Assembly (NCBI GenBank): GCA_032718475.1
Contig: JAUCBJ010001851.1
Coordinates: 1-46,463 of the forward strand
DNA: 46,463 nucleotides
Origin: Nemertoderma westbladi
Taxonomy: Eukaryota > Xenacoelomorpha > Nemertodermatida > Nemertodermatidae
Direction of reading: 5' to 3'
In this document: positions 11,550-22,109 of the stretch, in pieces
Layout: each line of letters starts with the position of its first letter
Numbering within the stretch: position 1 is the first letter of the stretch
Position numbers and translations under genes: made by a program
The notes under the pieces: generated by a model
What the model saw: only the letters and a program-made list of their open reading frames with translations
Databases searched by the model: none
What the model was told of the DNA's origin: nothing

Positions 11550-14500
11550 TTACGTTATGGAGTCCCTAGATATTTGTCGGATTAGGGAAGTGGTCGTAGG
11601 AAGAGTATCTTGCCTTCCATAGTTTCCGGACAGTTTTCGGTCTCTTTCCAGTAAACATAAACGACTAGCTGGGCGATTTAGTTGTTGTGTTACTTTCTCC
11701 GCTCCCTTGGCCTGTCTAATCTTCACCGGGGTAAGATGAGGAGGCCATTCTCCTTCTTCTTTACTTAAGAAGTCGGATCCACCTAACCAGCCTGGATTAT
11801 CTATCAGTTCTTGAGGAGTTGCTCCTCTGGAAGCGATGTCGGCTGGATTAATCGTCCCAAGGCAATGTCTCCATTGATCTACATTGGAGTTAATATCGTC
11901 ATTATCTGAGGAGTATGGTGTTCCCTCAGTTGGATCGTCCACATCACTGCTCTCCACTTCCCATTCCTTTACTTGGTATACCTGTTGTTGAGGTAATCTC
12001 TCTTTGAGAGTTCTATGGGAAGGGCCAGTGAAGTACCAACCTACTCTAGTTCTTACCGCATAGGTTTGTAGTGGCTGCGGTTGAGCAGGCTGTTTCTCCA
12101 ATGTCTCGAGCGCCTCATGCGCGTTTTGGCCGATGAGTATTTGCACTCCAGGATAATCTGTCTGGAATCGAGGTATCTTAAGATGTTGGATGCTCTCATC
12201 CTCGTCCCAATTATAAAGGTCTGCTTGGGTAGTAGCGAAGTTCTTTATAGCCACCATTTTTACCGACCTTATACCTTGTGCTCCTAATTTATCCTGGGGG
12301 GTGGACAACACACCTACATAGTAATCTGCCGTTAGGGTAGATTTCCAAACCTGCATAATTCCTGACATATTCAATTTAGTCCGGAATTTGGGTTGTCCAG
12401 CAAAGATATCTTCGGCTAGTTCTTGATCGATGAATGTTCCTGTGCTGCCGGAGTCAAGGAGGGCGTTCACTATATAACTTTTGTTAGGACCGTGAACTCT
12501 TACCTGCACTACAGGAAATTCTCTGATTCCTACGTTGGAAGTGGGAGCTTTCCAAGATGGTTGTCTGTCAAAGGTAGTTGGGGGGAACTCATTGTCGGTG
12601 TCCTTTTCATGCGTAAGTGCTCGATACACTGCGGTATTTATTAAGTAACAGGATTCGTTGGCGTCGGAGAATTCGTCCGTATAGAATCCTTCCATCTCAG
12701 ATTCTTGATCAGTGTCATTTACATCACTGAATTGGACATGTAGTTCGGGCTCACTTACCTGACTCGGGTTGTCTCGTTCGAACTCACTGTGTAACAAGAT
12801 GTGATGTTTCGCGCCACACTTTGCACACTTTACGTCGGAGTAACAGGTTCGCCGTTGGTGTCCTGATCTGAGGCAATTATAGCATAACCGCTTATTCCAC
12901 AGGACTGTACGTCTGTCTACAAGGGATTTCTTTAGAAATTCAGCACACGCACTCAAACGGTGGGGCCCGTCGCACAGCGCACATTTTGGTTTGATGTTAC
13001 TCACCTTACCTTGGGTAACGTTATGCACTCTCGTTCTTTCTTCGGGCTTTCTTCCGTGAATTCTCTTAGGAGACGTAGGAGGAGTTGTTGTTATCTGTTC
13101 TCTCCTGTCACTGGTTCGAGACTTGTATTTACTTACGTCTTTATAGGTCTTGTTGTCATAGTAAGATTTTGCTGTGTCTTTCCCGCTGTCCTCTTCTTGA
13201 GAAGCTTGGCTTTCGCCGTCGTCAGTGTAACACACTGGTATTATCCTTCTCCTAGAAACGGGTTTCTCACTTACCTTATTTTCCGATGTTTTCTCTCTGG
13301 ACTGCTTTATGAGTTGTAATTTTACTTCACTATCTAAGAAGGACATGAGATCAGCCATGGTAGGGCTTCGTCGTTGTTGTTCATTCATGTACAACACTTT
13401 CTTGTCCCAGCGTGTACATACTCCACCCTTTGGTAAAGTAGAGACTACGGCTCCAATAACCATGGAACTCTGATATTCATGAGACTTACCTAACCAGTCC
13501 AATTGTCTACAGATCTCCTGAATCTCATCGGAAAACTCTATAATCCCGCTACTAAGGAAGTTTCGGGGGGCTACTAATTTTGCATACAAATACTTAGCTA
13601 TGTTATCCTTGTTACCATACCTGATGTTTAATGTATCCCAAACTTGTCTTAATCCTTCTGGATGTCCAATAAACTTTAACGCCATTAACTTGGGAGGTCC
13701 TTCCAAGCACTTGATGAGGAACCTAAGTTTCTCTCCATTAGATAGCACAGAGTTCTGTATGCTGTCTTTGTAATATTCGTTGAAAGGTAACCATTTCATC
13801 TCATCTCCATTGAATTTGACGATCTCTCCCACTTTGACCGCTTGGCGGGCTTCTGTTCTAGCCATCTGACGCGTAAAGCTTTCTTGGGCCATCGTGTTAT
13901 TTAATATCGAATTATCGGTATATAAATTTCTCGGATCATTGTCAGGTCCATAGGGAATATCATTAATAACAGGTCTATAATCACCCTTAATAGGGTTTGC
14001 TATAGGAGTTTCTACTTCACTAGCAGTATAGATGCGTGTAGGCTCCACACCTTGCGCATGTAATACTTCAGACCTAACAGGTTGACACAATGTTACAGGG
14101 GGTATTGGTATGCCTTTTTGTATATTGACTAATTTGTCGCGTTCCAGTGCGATACTTTGCTGCACTTCTTGCAATTCTGCCCTACCTTCCCTTACTGTTC
14201 CCTTAAGCTGGTGGACAGTCTCCTGCATCTGTCCGAGCAGGAGGTTCATCCCCCGCCGTCCCTCTTCTACCCACTCGACCGCCGCAGCGGGAGTCGCCAA
14301 CATTGTAGCGGGCTGACGCGGGACGACGGGAGACAAATCTTTGATTTCTCTCTCAGCTTCCAGGACAGGGATATTTTCATGGACTGTTCTACCGGGTACA
14401 GGCAGTGTAGTACTGTGTAAAGGGAATTTAGAGTTAAGCTCTGGAAGTACAGGGGTCTCTAGCACAGAAGTGACTTTGGGAACGACAGGCCTAATTATTT

Positions 14501-16172
14501 CAGGCTCATCAACTATTGTAGGGAGTCTTTTGACCCGAATAATTTGTTCTGTGGGTTCTGTATTGCCTAAGTCTGCGCTAGTTAGTTGTCTTCTAACCGC
14601 CGGGGGCAAATTTGGCAATTTGTGGCAGTGAGATGTTTTTCTACGCCTGCTTAGACGAGATCTATTTCCTCCGCCTTCAGGATCGGTGGTTTCGCTTTCC
14701 TCCGATGATGTGTATCCCTGGCGCTTGGGAGTAGATCGACTCCTCATCTGCATTTGACTAGCAGTTAACTGTTTATTTATGCAGTCTTGCGTCTCTTGAA
14801 GATTTTCCAACTCCAGTTGTGTGGTCTCTTCAGACGCTCTCTGTTCTGCGTCTGCCAATGCTATTGCTGCTGCTGCTTTGGCTGCTTCTACTGTCGCTGC
14901 AGCTTTCGCCGATGCTACTGCCTTTGCCTCTTCCACTGCCGCTGCTGCCTTTGCCGCTTCCACTGACGCTGCCGCTTTCGCCGCTGCTACTGCTTTTTTG
15001 TCCTCTATCCGCCTTTTCTTTACTTGTTCTTCTTGGACTCTAGCGAGGCGGAGTTTTTCATCAAATTCAGCTTGGTTAGCAGCTAACATTTCAGCATCGA
15101 TTGAGTCTAACACACGCTGGGTTCCTTCACTATTAGGGGAAAGTCCAGACAGCCGTCTCCTCAACTCTTCGTCTCCTAGGAATCGCTGATAGTCGGACAG
15201 ATATATGTCGATGGCGTCTCTCGTTCGTGGTCTCTCTGCAGTCTCTTCGCCTTCCACTTGAGAAAGGGTGGCATCGGTTGGTTCTTCATAGGTTAGTCTC
15301 TCAGACAGCTGGGATTTCCACTGGTCCGTTTCTTGTACTTTGAGACCTACCCGCTGGAACCAAGTTTTGACAGCAACCTGCAGCGACGTGTCCTGTCTTC
15401 TTTTGGAAGTTTCCTCAAAGGCTGATAGGATTAGTCTAATGCGTAGGGTTCTTTCGCGTACTTGATATAGCAGCTCTTCCTGCTCTTGAGGTCCTTGGGG
15501 TTGTCGAAACAGTTGTTCTTCCAATCGCTCCAAGGAGCCGAAGAATCCCTGCACATATCCTGCTGCCGACCTCTTCCAAACAGCTGGGTCCATTGTATCT
15601 TTAGTCACTCCCATCCTGTGTATATCTTCCCAAGTAGCCTCGGACAAATCTAACGGGAGTCCGGGTCCGGGAAAGTTCCATTGTGACTCGACAATAGACA
15701 TCAATTCTTCCCTGGCGTATCCCGCATAATTATCTTGGGTCGCTCGCTTACTTCTCGCCCAATCGGCTTGATGTTCCTCCACCGCAATCAATATAGTAGT
15801 TAGCACTGCGGCAGGAAGGGTGAGAAGGGGGTCCGAGTAGGCTGTAGCCGCCATCTGCAATCCGCGTTCGGGAGTCAGTTCGACAGTATCCGAACTACTG
15901 GAGCTATCGGATCGCTGGGAACAAGTTTCTTGACTAGGCTGTTGCTGCTGTGGGACAGCTGCTTCCTGGTTCCGTTTGACTTGGGCCCGAGTGCCGATGA
16001 TAGACCTACGGTGTTGGATTAGCTTAGGGTCTGATACCACTACTGGAGGGATGACTTTTCTTTCAGTAGGAGGTGAGCTGAACTCCTTTCTTAATCGCTC
16101 CACACTCCTATCTGTGTCACAGATGGTTGTATCGATTAGACTGTCTGACAGGTTTTGCTGAGTGTCAGACAT
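11550..16172 (-). CDS. BEL/Pao Gag-protease polyprotein lacking RT and integrase
   Basis: Open frame of 1,540 codons from the ATG at 16172. In order: acidic/Ser-rich N-terminus; an Ala/Glu/Lys-rich helical repeat at about residues 385-440 (KAAAAVEEAKAVASAKAAA), likely coiled coil; a DUF1759-type Gag domain starting near 785 (VKFNGDEMKWLPFNEYYKDS); zinc knuckles at about 1064-1119 (CALCDGPHRLSAC, CYNCLRSGHQRRTC, CAKCGAKHHILLH); an aspartic protease with LLDSGST near 1238 and its DUF1758-type tail (ILIGQNAHEAL, RTRVGWYFTGP) to about 1395. In normal BEL elements RT, the A17-like region and RNase H follow. Here the protein jumps near residue 1430 straight to the RNase H-integrase linker (WRHCLGTINPADIASRG, DFLSKEEGEWP) and ends soon after. 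Expected role: particle formation and processing, mobilised by a partner element. Confidence 0.9.
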   Translation of the reverse strand: MSDTQQNLSDSLIDTTICDTDRSVERLRKEFSSPPTERKVIPPVVVSDPKLIQHRRSIIGTRAQVKRNQEAAVPQQQQPSQETCSQRSDSSSSSDTVELTPERGLQMAATAYSDPLLTLPAAVLTTILIAVEEHQADWARSKRATQDNYAGYAREELMSIVESQWNFPGPGLPLDLSEATWEDIHRMGVTKDTMDPAVWKRSAAGYVQGFFGSLERLEEQLFRQPQGPQEQEELLYQVRERTLRIRLILSAFEETSKRRQDTSLQVAVKTWFQRVGLKVQETDQWKSQLSERLTYEEPTDATLSQVEGEETAERPRTRDAIDIYLSDYQRFLGDEELRRRLSGLSPNSEGTQRVLDSIDAEMLAANQAEFDEKLRLARVQEEQVKKRRIEDKKAVAAAKAAASVEAAKAAAAVEEAKAVASAKAAATVEAAKAAAAIALADAEQRASEETTQLELENLQETQDCINKQLTASQMQMRSRSTPKRQGYTSSEESETTDPEGGGNRSRLSRRRKTSHCHKLPNLPPAVRRQLTSADLGNTEPTEQIIRVKRLPTIVDEPEIIRPVVPKVTSVLETPVLPELNSKFPLHSTTLPVPGRTVHENIPVLEAEREIKDLSPVVPRQPATMLATPAAAVEWVEEGRRGMNLLLGQMQETVHQLKGTVREGRAELQEVQQSIALERDKLVNIQKGIPIPPVTLCQPVRSEVLHAQGVEPTRIYTASEVETPIANPIKGDYRPVINDIPYGPDNDPRNLYTDNSILNNTMAQESFTRQMARTEARQAVKVGEIVKFNGDEMKWLPFNEYYKDSIQNSVLSNGEKLRFLIKCLEGPPKLMALKFIGHPEGLRQVWDTLNIRYGNKDNIAKYLYAKLVAPRNFLSSGIIEFSDEIQEICRQLDWLGKSHEYQSSMVIGAVVSTLPKGGVCTRWDKKVLYMNEQQRRSPTMADLMSFLDSEVKLQLIKQSREKTSENKVSEKPVSRRRIIPVCYTDDGESQASQEEDSGKDTAKSYYDNKTYKDVSKYKSRTSDRREQITTTPPTSPKRIHGRKPEERTRVHNVTQGKVSNIKPKCALCDGPHRLSACAEFLKKSLVDRRTVLWNKRLCYNCLRSGHQRRTCYSDVKCAKCGAKHHILLHSEFERDNPSQVSEPELHVQFSDVNDTDQESEMEGFYTDEFSDANESCYLINTAVYRALTHEKDTDNEFPPTTFDRQPSWKAPTSNVGIREFPVVQVRVHGPNKSYIVNALLDSGSTGTFIDQELAEDIFAGQPKFRTKLNMSGIMQVWKSTLTADYYVGVLSTPQDKLGAQGIRSVKMVAIKNFATTQADLYNWDEDESIQHLKIPRFQTDYPGVQILIGQNAHEALETLEKQPAQPQPLQTYAVRTRVGWYFTGPSHRTLKERLPQQQVYQVKEWEVESSDVDDPTEGTPYSSDNDDINSNVDQWRHCLGTINPADIASRGATPQELIDNPGWLGGSDFLSKEEGEWPPHLTPVKIRQAKGAEKVTQQLNRPASRLCLLERDRKLSGNYGRQDTLPTTTSLIRQISRDSIT

Positions 16173-16276
16173 GTTTAGCTATACAGTTGAATGTCTACTG
16201 CTATAGTTTCAGTTAAAGCAAGTCTAGTAATTCAGTATGACCGTTGGCCTAGTACCGTTAATTTATTACAGTATAT

Positions 16277-16530
16277 TAGAATATCGGTATACACTTATAG
16301 TATATATAAGTATTGTAAACTAGGTTTGTCACAGAGTACCGGTATATAATTTTAGCACAAATATATATAAATATATAATAGGCCTATCGTGAATACCGGT
16401 ATACAGCTTACACTGATAGTATATATAAGTATAATTATGAACTAGAATTAATTACAGAATACCGGTATGATTTCAGCTCAAATTTATAGAAATAAATATA
16501 ATAAGCCTATGGTAAATACCGGTATGTCAA
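16277..16530. repeat. Two tandem copies of a TACCGGTATA-bearing unit, about 120 bp
   Basis: Each copy has TA(C/T)CGGTATACA, AGTATATATAAGTAT, CAGA-TACCGGTAT, and ATAATA-GCCTAT, followed by a third start of the unit near 16517. About 80% similar by eye. Confidence 0.7.
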
Positions 16531-17499
16531 TTATTTTAGAATAATTGAATTTCTGAATATTTTAGGGTTACTTGGTTACTTTAACTTACTTTATTACCGT
16601 TATTTAAGCAGTAGTCCAACTGATATTGAGACCTAGTTGTTGTATGACAGGCCTACTATTTATAAATCATTTGAGTTGATTTATAATATATATATACCCG
16701 TTTAAAATGGGTTTTGTCAATATTTGAAATAAATGTTATTATTTCTGAGGGAGTCACTACATAGAAGCTGTGCGCTCTCAGTGAAGTGACACTTATTTGA
16801 CGCTAAAACAGATAATTCTAATTTACCTAAGTTACTTAATACTACAAATTACTTACGATATGGGTGAGATTAAATCTCTAATTAAACACAACAAAAATAT
16901 TACGTACGAAATTTTAGGGTAATTTTACAGGAAGTCTAAAAACCAGCCTAACAAAGGGTTAGAATTCTGGTTATTACAAAGGACAGGGTACTACGGTATT
17001 TGAAAATAATAAGTAGTAGTAAATATATTGCACTGTCCAGATAGGAAAATACCACCGCCTGACGACCTATAACCGTATCGCTATAGGTACTACGTTATGT
17101 ATCACGGAGTGTTCCTACCTAGAAGTTAATTACCGCGGACTACCAGATCCAGCGTGCCTATTAACCACTTTACAACACAAATATACTGCCTACACACTAA
17201 TTACCTCGGAAAGCACTGTACACTAAACCCTAAATTAGGTACAAGTACTGGTACAACAAATAATCAGTAGTTAAATATACTTGAACAGTTAAAAGAACCA
17301 CGGCATCTGCTGGAGTGACCGAAGCACAAAGTCACCAGTCTTTTCCTACGCCAAGCAGCCCGTGTAGTACCGGGGTTAATTTAACTATAACGGTATGTGT
17401 AACAAACACAATTACTGTAGGAATAAACTTGGGGACATGAATGTTGCGAATAATCGCATAAACTCTGAATAATAAATATTACGCTACCCGTACAGAATA

Positions 17500-18040
17500 C
17501 TCAAACAAAATACAAGCCAAACGCTGGCAGACTACCACCAAGCCTAAATAAACTACAGTATGCGCAGATTCCGAAATGGTTAGTTAGTATGCGTTCTAAC
17601 ACGGTAGTACGACTTATTCTTTAAGAGGGGATTGACCTTACAGCTATGGCTGCCCCAACTTACTAACTGGCACTTTATCAGACCAACTCTACACACGCAG
17701 CAATCTCTTCAGACCTAAGAATAGCTAGACAACAATCCAGCCTACAAAATATCTGAGTAATAACTATTACGGTACCTGAACAGACTACACAAACAAACAC
17801 AGGCCAAAACGTTGGCAGAATACTGTCAAGCCTAAATAAACTACAGTATGTGCAGATTCCAAAATGGTTAGTTAGTATGCGTTCTAACACGGTAGTACGA
17901 CTTATTCTTTAAGAGGGGATTGACCTTACAGCTATGGCTGCCCCAACTTACTAACTGGCACTCTATCGGACAAACTCTACACACGCCGTAATCTCTCCAA
18001 TCTCAACAACAATCTAACAACAGTCCGGCCTACAATTATC
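17500..18040. repeat. Tandem duplication, period 288 bp, in BEL leader
   Basis: The block around GCGTTCTAACACGGTAGTAC occurs at 17591 and 17879. Similarity is near perfect for about 110 bp (through CTGCCCCAACTTACTAACTG) and weaker on both sides. Confidence 0.85.
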
Positions 18041-18217
18041 TGAACAATCTGAGCAGACTTACACGTCTTCAGCTCAATATTAACTTACATGTAAATAAAA
18101 CCGACAGAAATAAGTAAAATCTCAATAAAAAACCAGGGCTGCAGTCCCTGATTAAATACTAAGACCTACCGGTATGCAATAATCAAAATCGAATAATACT
18201 AATGTACTTATACTGGA

Positions 18218-18360
18218 AGTACCGGTTAGGACAGTTGGGCCTACGGACCTACAGAAGTACCGGTTCTGGCAGTTGGACCTACGGACCTACGGCAGTACCG
18301 GTTCTGGCAGTTGGGCCTACTGACCTACAGAAGTACCGGTTCAGGTTTACCGGTCGACCG
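18218..18360. repeat. Minisatellite of about 36-42 bp, ACCGGT-containing
   Basis: Four imperfect units with GTACCGGTT-(C/A)(T/G)G-CAGTTGG-CCTAC-GACCTAC. Reading frames across it give only low-complexity peptides. Confidence 0.8.
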
Positions 18361-18407
18361 GTACTTTCAACTTTATTGCTTACTGCAATAAAGTCAATAA
18401 CTGTTAT

Positions 18408-19676
18408 TGTACGCGCTTTTGAAGACCTTTAGCAGTTTAACCTGCCAAAATTTATATGTCTTTTGGTTTATAAACAGACTTTAGAAGTTGACAAATATTT
18501 AATACCAATAAACACAACATTAGCAGAAGCCAGCCTAGTGCGCGTCCATTCACCCGCTGGATATACCCGGGAGACTGGATTCTGAGGGCTTAGATTATTA
18601 TTGCAGTGTAAGCTTACTGTATTATTCGATTGATCGTTAATAATTAATTTCTGACTAATATTATTCACTTTCGGGAAATATTAACAGTTCCTTTAGGACG
18701 TGGCGCTCTATCTAGGTAAACAGAGATATGACTTATACTAATCACAACGGTAAGTCGATAAGGCTTATGATTCACGTATGAGGCGCATTCTTTAGGAAAT
18801 GCTTAGTTATCAATCACAATCAGGCACACTACCGGTAACACACAATACTGCTCACTAATTTGCCGACCGTCAATGAATTTTATCATATACAAAGAGAACA
18901 GCAACGGACTCATGTAGTGCTTATCAAATAGCATTAAATTCACTACAAACCACAATAATATAAGTCGCAATCGCTATATATAACCCGTCTCTCTAACCTG
19001 TAGTGTATCAAGAAAATTGGGAAATTTGGGTTCTTTATAAATGTTCTCCAAATAATATTCAACCAACTAATACAAAATATGACAACAGTAAAAAGCATTA
19101 AGACGGTAGGTTAAGATATGATATGACAATGTATGTGCCGATTGAGTCGAGTTGATTGAGTTGTGATAACAGTTATACGCTCTATAATTTAAGCCTACTA
19201 ATGTTTCTTCTAAAGTATGAAAACGAATTGACTCTAGAGCCGGTGTTCCTGGCCTAGATAGAAACAACACAACAGTATCAAGAAAAAACCGTAAGACTGA
19301 ACACTCCTAGTATGATCGGCCGAATATCTCCACATCGACAGAAAAAATCGCTCTGATTGGCTTAAGCTAAACAAAGAACCAGGTGTCCAATGGCCGTTTC
19401 CATGTCAGCAACCAGCTGTTAGATGTCGTAATCTGAATCATCAAGGCTAAGCTGTGTAAAGGTATTTGGTGCATTGCGGGTTTTTTGCCTTACCATGTCC
19501 GCCAAAGCACGTATATAGAAGAATGACTTTTATGTCCGTTAAAACACCTATAACGGTACCTTGCGGGCGAGGGGAATATATATATAGTTAGAGAGCCTTT
19601 TAGAGTATTCCAGCGCCTGGGGGGAAACTGGATTGCGAAGCAAAAGGGCCAGTTATATCCCACAGAAGCTTTTACA
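18408..19676 (-). repeat. LTR of BEL element 1 (5' LTR in sense)
   Basis: Same 1,269 bp as 7127-8395 with three substitutions (18414, 18699, 19382). Ends TGTACG...TTTACA on the plus strand. Promoter and transcription start should lie here, in minus orientation; no individual signals were assigned. Confidence 0.93.
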
Positions 19677-19681
19677 CCACT
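19677..19681. repeat. Target-site duplication CCACT, right copy (BEL element 1)
   Basis: Directly follows the right LTR and matches 7122-7126. Confidence 0.9.
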
Positions 19682-19770
19682 GTATAATACTTCTGTAGCC
19701 ATCTCACTTGTTATTAGTGTTTTGAGCTGCATCCTAACCGACTTCGTTATTGTCGTCCCACCTTCACTCT

Positions 19771-19774
19771 TTAA
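19771..19774. repeat. piggyBac target site TTAA, left copy
   Basis: TTAA followed on the right by CCCTATTCAACCTGGG, the left end of the piggyBac element. Collapsing it with the copy at 30734-30737 restores the DUF4806-like frame. Confidence 0.8.
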
Positions 19775-21300
19775 CCCTATTCAACCTGGGCTAATCTATC
19801 CGAGATTCAACCTGGGTGTTGGCGTTTTCTGCCAACAATTTTGAATGCATTTTGAATGAGGTAGAAATGTACAAATTTAGTTGCGTATTCGCATGGACAC
19901 AGACACATATATGGAGCATATAGTGGATTTTAAATTAATGTAAAATATGATAGCAAACTATCCAATATTTAAATAATTAATTAGAGTGCACCATTCACAA
20001 AATATATCATATAGTTTCAATGGAAAGAGTTGCATGCATCTTGCTATTTGCCTATCTTTACCAAATTACTCCATCCTCCTACCTTATATGAGATGTTGGG
20101 TTTAGTATTTCATATTATAGTCTAGCAAAGGACAGATGGCTGGGGGCTATTCTGTACACTACTACAAAGATTGGTAAATAATTGGAATAAAGTGGTCAGA
20201 CAATATTAGCTAGTCTGCCTGCATGCTGCAACCTGGGAAGCCAACCTAATTTGCTATTTTAATGGAGGCAGTTTCAGACTCCTGGTGACTTAATTCAATA
20301 CATCCTGAGATGATAACTTGTCTGCAGAACTCAACCCAGTTTTAAATCCAGCTATGTTTTAGGTATCTCAATTCCAGCATGAGGTAAACAAACACAATGC
20401 CTTATCTACCTTCACTTGTAATTTAATTAAATTCAATAATATCTGTCTGGCAGGTAAAACTGGTTGAATAGTTTGGTATTTGATTGGGTGCCAAAGCTAA
20501 GGCATTGTCCAACCAGAATCACATTAATTAAGAAGTTAGGAATATTGTGACAGCACCAAGAATTATTTTAGTAAATTTGGATAAAATTCTCGACTTCCCT
20601 TTGACAAGACAATATCTCATTTGCAAAAAAACTAAAAATCGCACAAAAAAATAAATGACACTACGAGATTCACCAGTAAATTTTAGGAAAAGTCAATAAA
20701 TTTCAAGTGCATAGCCCTTATATATATTCTCAAATTCACAGCATTATAAAATGTTGGCGGATAATGGTAAGGGGCGACAAACCCCAAAGGAACACACACA
20801 CAGCGGGGGTCAGAGGTTACACCTCCGGGAGGGAGAGAGTGACAGTAGCGGGGGGAAGCACTCCCAGAGAGATGGGAGGGCGAGAAGTGAGTTATTAGCC
20901 AATGGGGGAAAGGCATCCACTGAGTAATGTAATACGGCCAAGCAGTGCAATATATTACCAGTTGTTGTGTCATTTCATTCAGTTTGGTTATCTCAGTACA
21001 GTTAGGGCAGAACGGTGACTTTTGTTACCGTCGTCGCCACCATCATCCATCAGTATTACCGGTATATTACAGTTTACTCAGTCATTCATGCTAACTTACT
21101 TTACTCTATTTTTACCCTATATATTAATAACATCGGAAGAACTATAATAACTCTTTTACACACGGCGGGGACGCGTAAACAAACAACCAGGATAAATCGG
21201 GATTTCCGGATCCCGTCACAAATATTCAATGGGCCTAAGTAGTCTCTCTGGTAGTTAAGGCAAAAACTAACAGCCAATAATATAAATAATAAAAAATTAA
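19775..21300. other. piggyBac 3' non-coding part
   Basis: No recognisable gene in 1.5 kb. A GC-richer patch at 20750-20900 yields short frames on both strands that look accidental. Two copies of ATTCAACCTGGG lie next to the terminus. Confidence 0.5.
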
Positions 21301-21309
21301 TTTTTATGT

Positions 21310-21735
21310 TCAACTGGCGGATCTTTCCTGGAGCAGAAAACGCAACGCCCACGGCCACAGAATGAAGGAAGGTGGAGGAATATCTGAAATACGAAGGCGT
21401 TTATAAGGACGGGAAGTTGGAAATGCGTGTTTGCGTCCAGAAAACGACCCAACCAACTCCTTGCTTAGCAGCAGTTTGAATTCCAGCAGTGTGATGTATG
21501 AATTTGGGCGCACTTCACAGTATATAATAAATGAATTGACACATGCAATGTCTAGTAAATCGAAGAACATCCTAAGGTAGTAGCGAACCCTCGACCATCT
21601 GTCGAGTGAGTAGGTAGCCTTCCATTGATCGGCAAGATCGACACCACCCATGCCGTTGTTATATAACTTTATTGCTAGAGGGCAATCAAACTTTTTCTTT
21701 CCTTTATGCCCCTTCTCCCTATGGACATCAAATAA
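21310..21735 (-). pseudogene. piggyBac transposase, C-terminal part
   Basis: The frame from about 21735 to 21310 reads VHREKGHKGKKKFDCPLAIK, LYNNGMGGVDLADQWKATYS and LDRWSRVRYYLRMFFDLLDI. MGGVDLADQ holds the last catalytic aspartate of the DDE_Tnp_1_7 family, followed by the conserved W--R--+-F--LLD--C-N helix region. It ends at 21310 without an obvious cysteine-rich C-terminal domain. Between this part and the middle part lie about 375 bp of AT-rich non-coding DNA (21735-22110). Confidence 0.85.
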
Positions 21736-22109
21736 AAGTAAATGAAATAAATTTCAAATGTAGGTTGTATAAAGTAATATATATAAAATATATATTCGAC
21801 CAGATAGTAGCTATAGTTATATATAAGGAGTACCTGTAAGTATAATAAATAGACCTTGATTATGCATTATAATAATTTTTTCTCACAATAAAGTTAGTTA
21901 TAGGAGAAGGGTTCACGGTACGATTCATGTACAATAATAAATAAATTATAATATATGTTATGTTATGTTATATATGGAATATTAATACTAGCGGATGTCA
22001 AATATATAGAATTCGATACCTATAAATAACCTATAATTAAAATATTAATATTATACTGATACATTACACACATGTATATAGATAGATATATGGGCCTATA
22101 CAATTTAAC
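21736..22109. other. AT-rich interruption of piggyBac transposase (intron or insertion)
   Basis: It separates 'GDISAISTVERQL' from 'VHREKG', which are close together in intact piggyBac proteins. A possible splice acceptor (CCATAG) is seen on the minus strand at about 21724, but no donor keeps the frame cleanly, so I cannot choose between an intron and an insertion. Confidence 0.5.

Larger units (their letters stand above)
16173..18407 (-). other. Leader of BEL element 1 between 5' LTR and gag
   Basis: About 2.2 kb without a coding frame. It contains three tandem-repeat blocks (16277-16530, about 17500-18000, 18218-18360), listed separately. A primer-binding site next to the LTR (18407 leftward) was not recognised: the sequence there does not start with the usual TGG. 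Confidence 0.7.
7127..19676 (-). mobile_element. BEL/Pao LTR retrotransposon 1, 12,550 bp, gag-protease only
   Basis: Complete insertion: 1,269-bp LTRs at 7127-8395 and 18408-19676, TG...CA ends, 5-bp duplication CCACT. Sense strand is minus, because gag reads leftward and a purine-rich tract lies just inside the left LTR. Content in sense order: LTR, 2.2-kb leader with tandem repeats, gag-protease ORF (16172-11550), non-coding 11549-9923, a separate 3' ORF (9922-8474), LTR. Reverse transcriptase, the A17-like region, RNase H and integrase are missing, so it cannot move by itself. The LTRs differ at only three positions by eye, so the insertion is recent. The organisation resembles the gag-carrying non-autonomous LTR elements called TR-GAG in plants. 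It sits inside the DUF4806-like ORF. Confidence 0.92.
19677..19774 (-). pseudogene. DUF4806-like ORF, middle piece
   Basis: About 31 codons between two insertions: the piggyBac TTAA on its right (19771-19774) and BEL element 1 on its left. In frame it reads LKSEGGTTITKSVRMQLKTL, then ITSEMATEVLYSG. Joined with its neighbours through the collapsed TTAA and CCACT sites, the frame is continuous from the upstream piece (SSLEELKDLLMPGLLELL) into the downstream piece. This matches the core pattern of DUF4806-like proteins, with a 'VR--L--LIT-E-A' helix. Function unknown. Confidence 0.55.

Noticed and set aside
14110-15189. Plus-strand ORFs opposite the gag gene (Leu/Ala/Ser-rich)
   Set aside because: Shadows of the Ala-rich and Glu-rich part of the minus-strand Gag frame; composition is low in complexity.
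20683-20973. Overlapping ORFs on both strands in a GC-richer patch
   Set aside because: No motif or codon signal; the openness on both strands suggests composition only.
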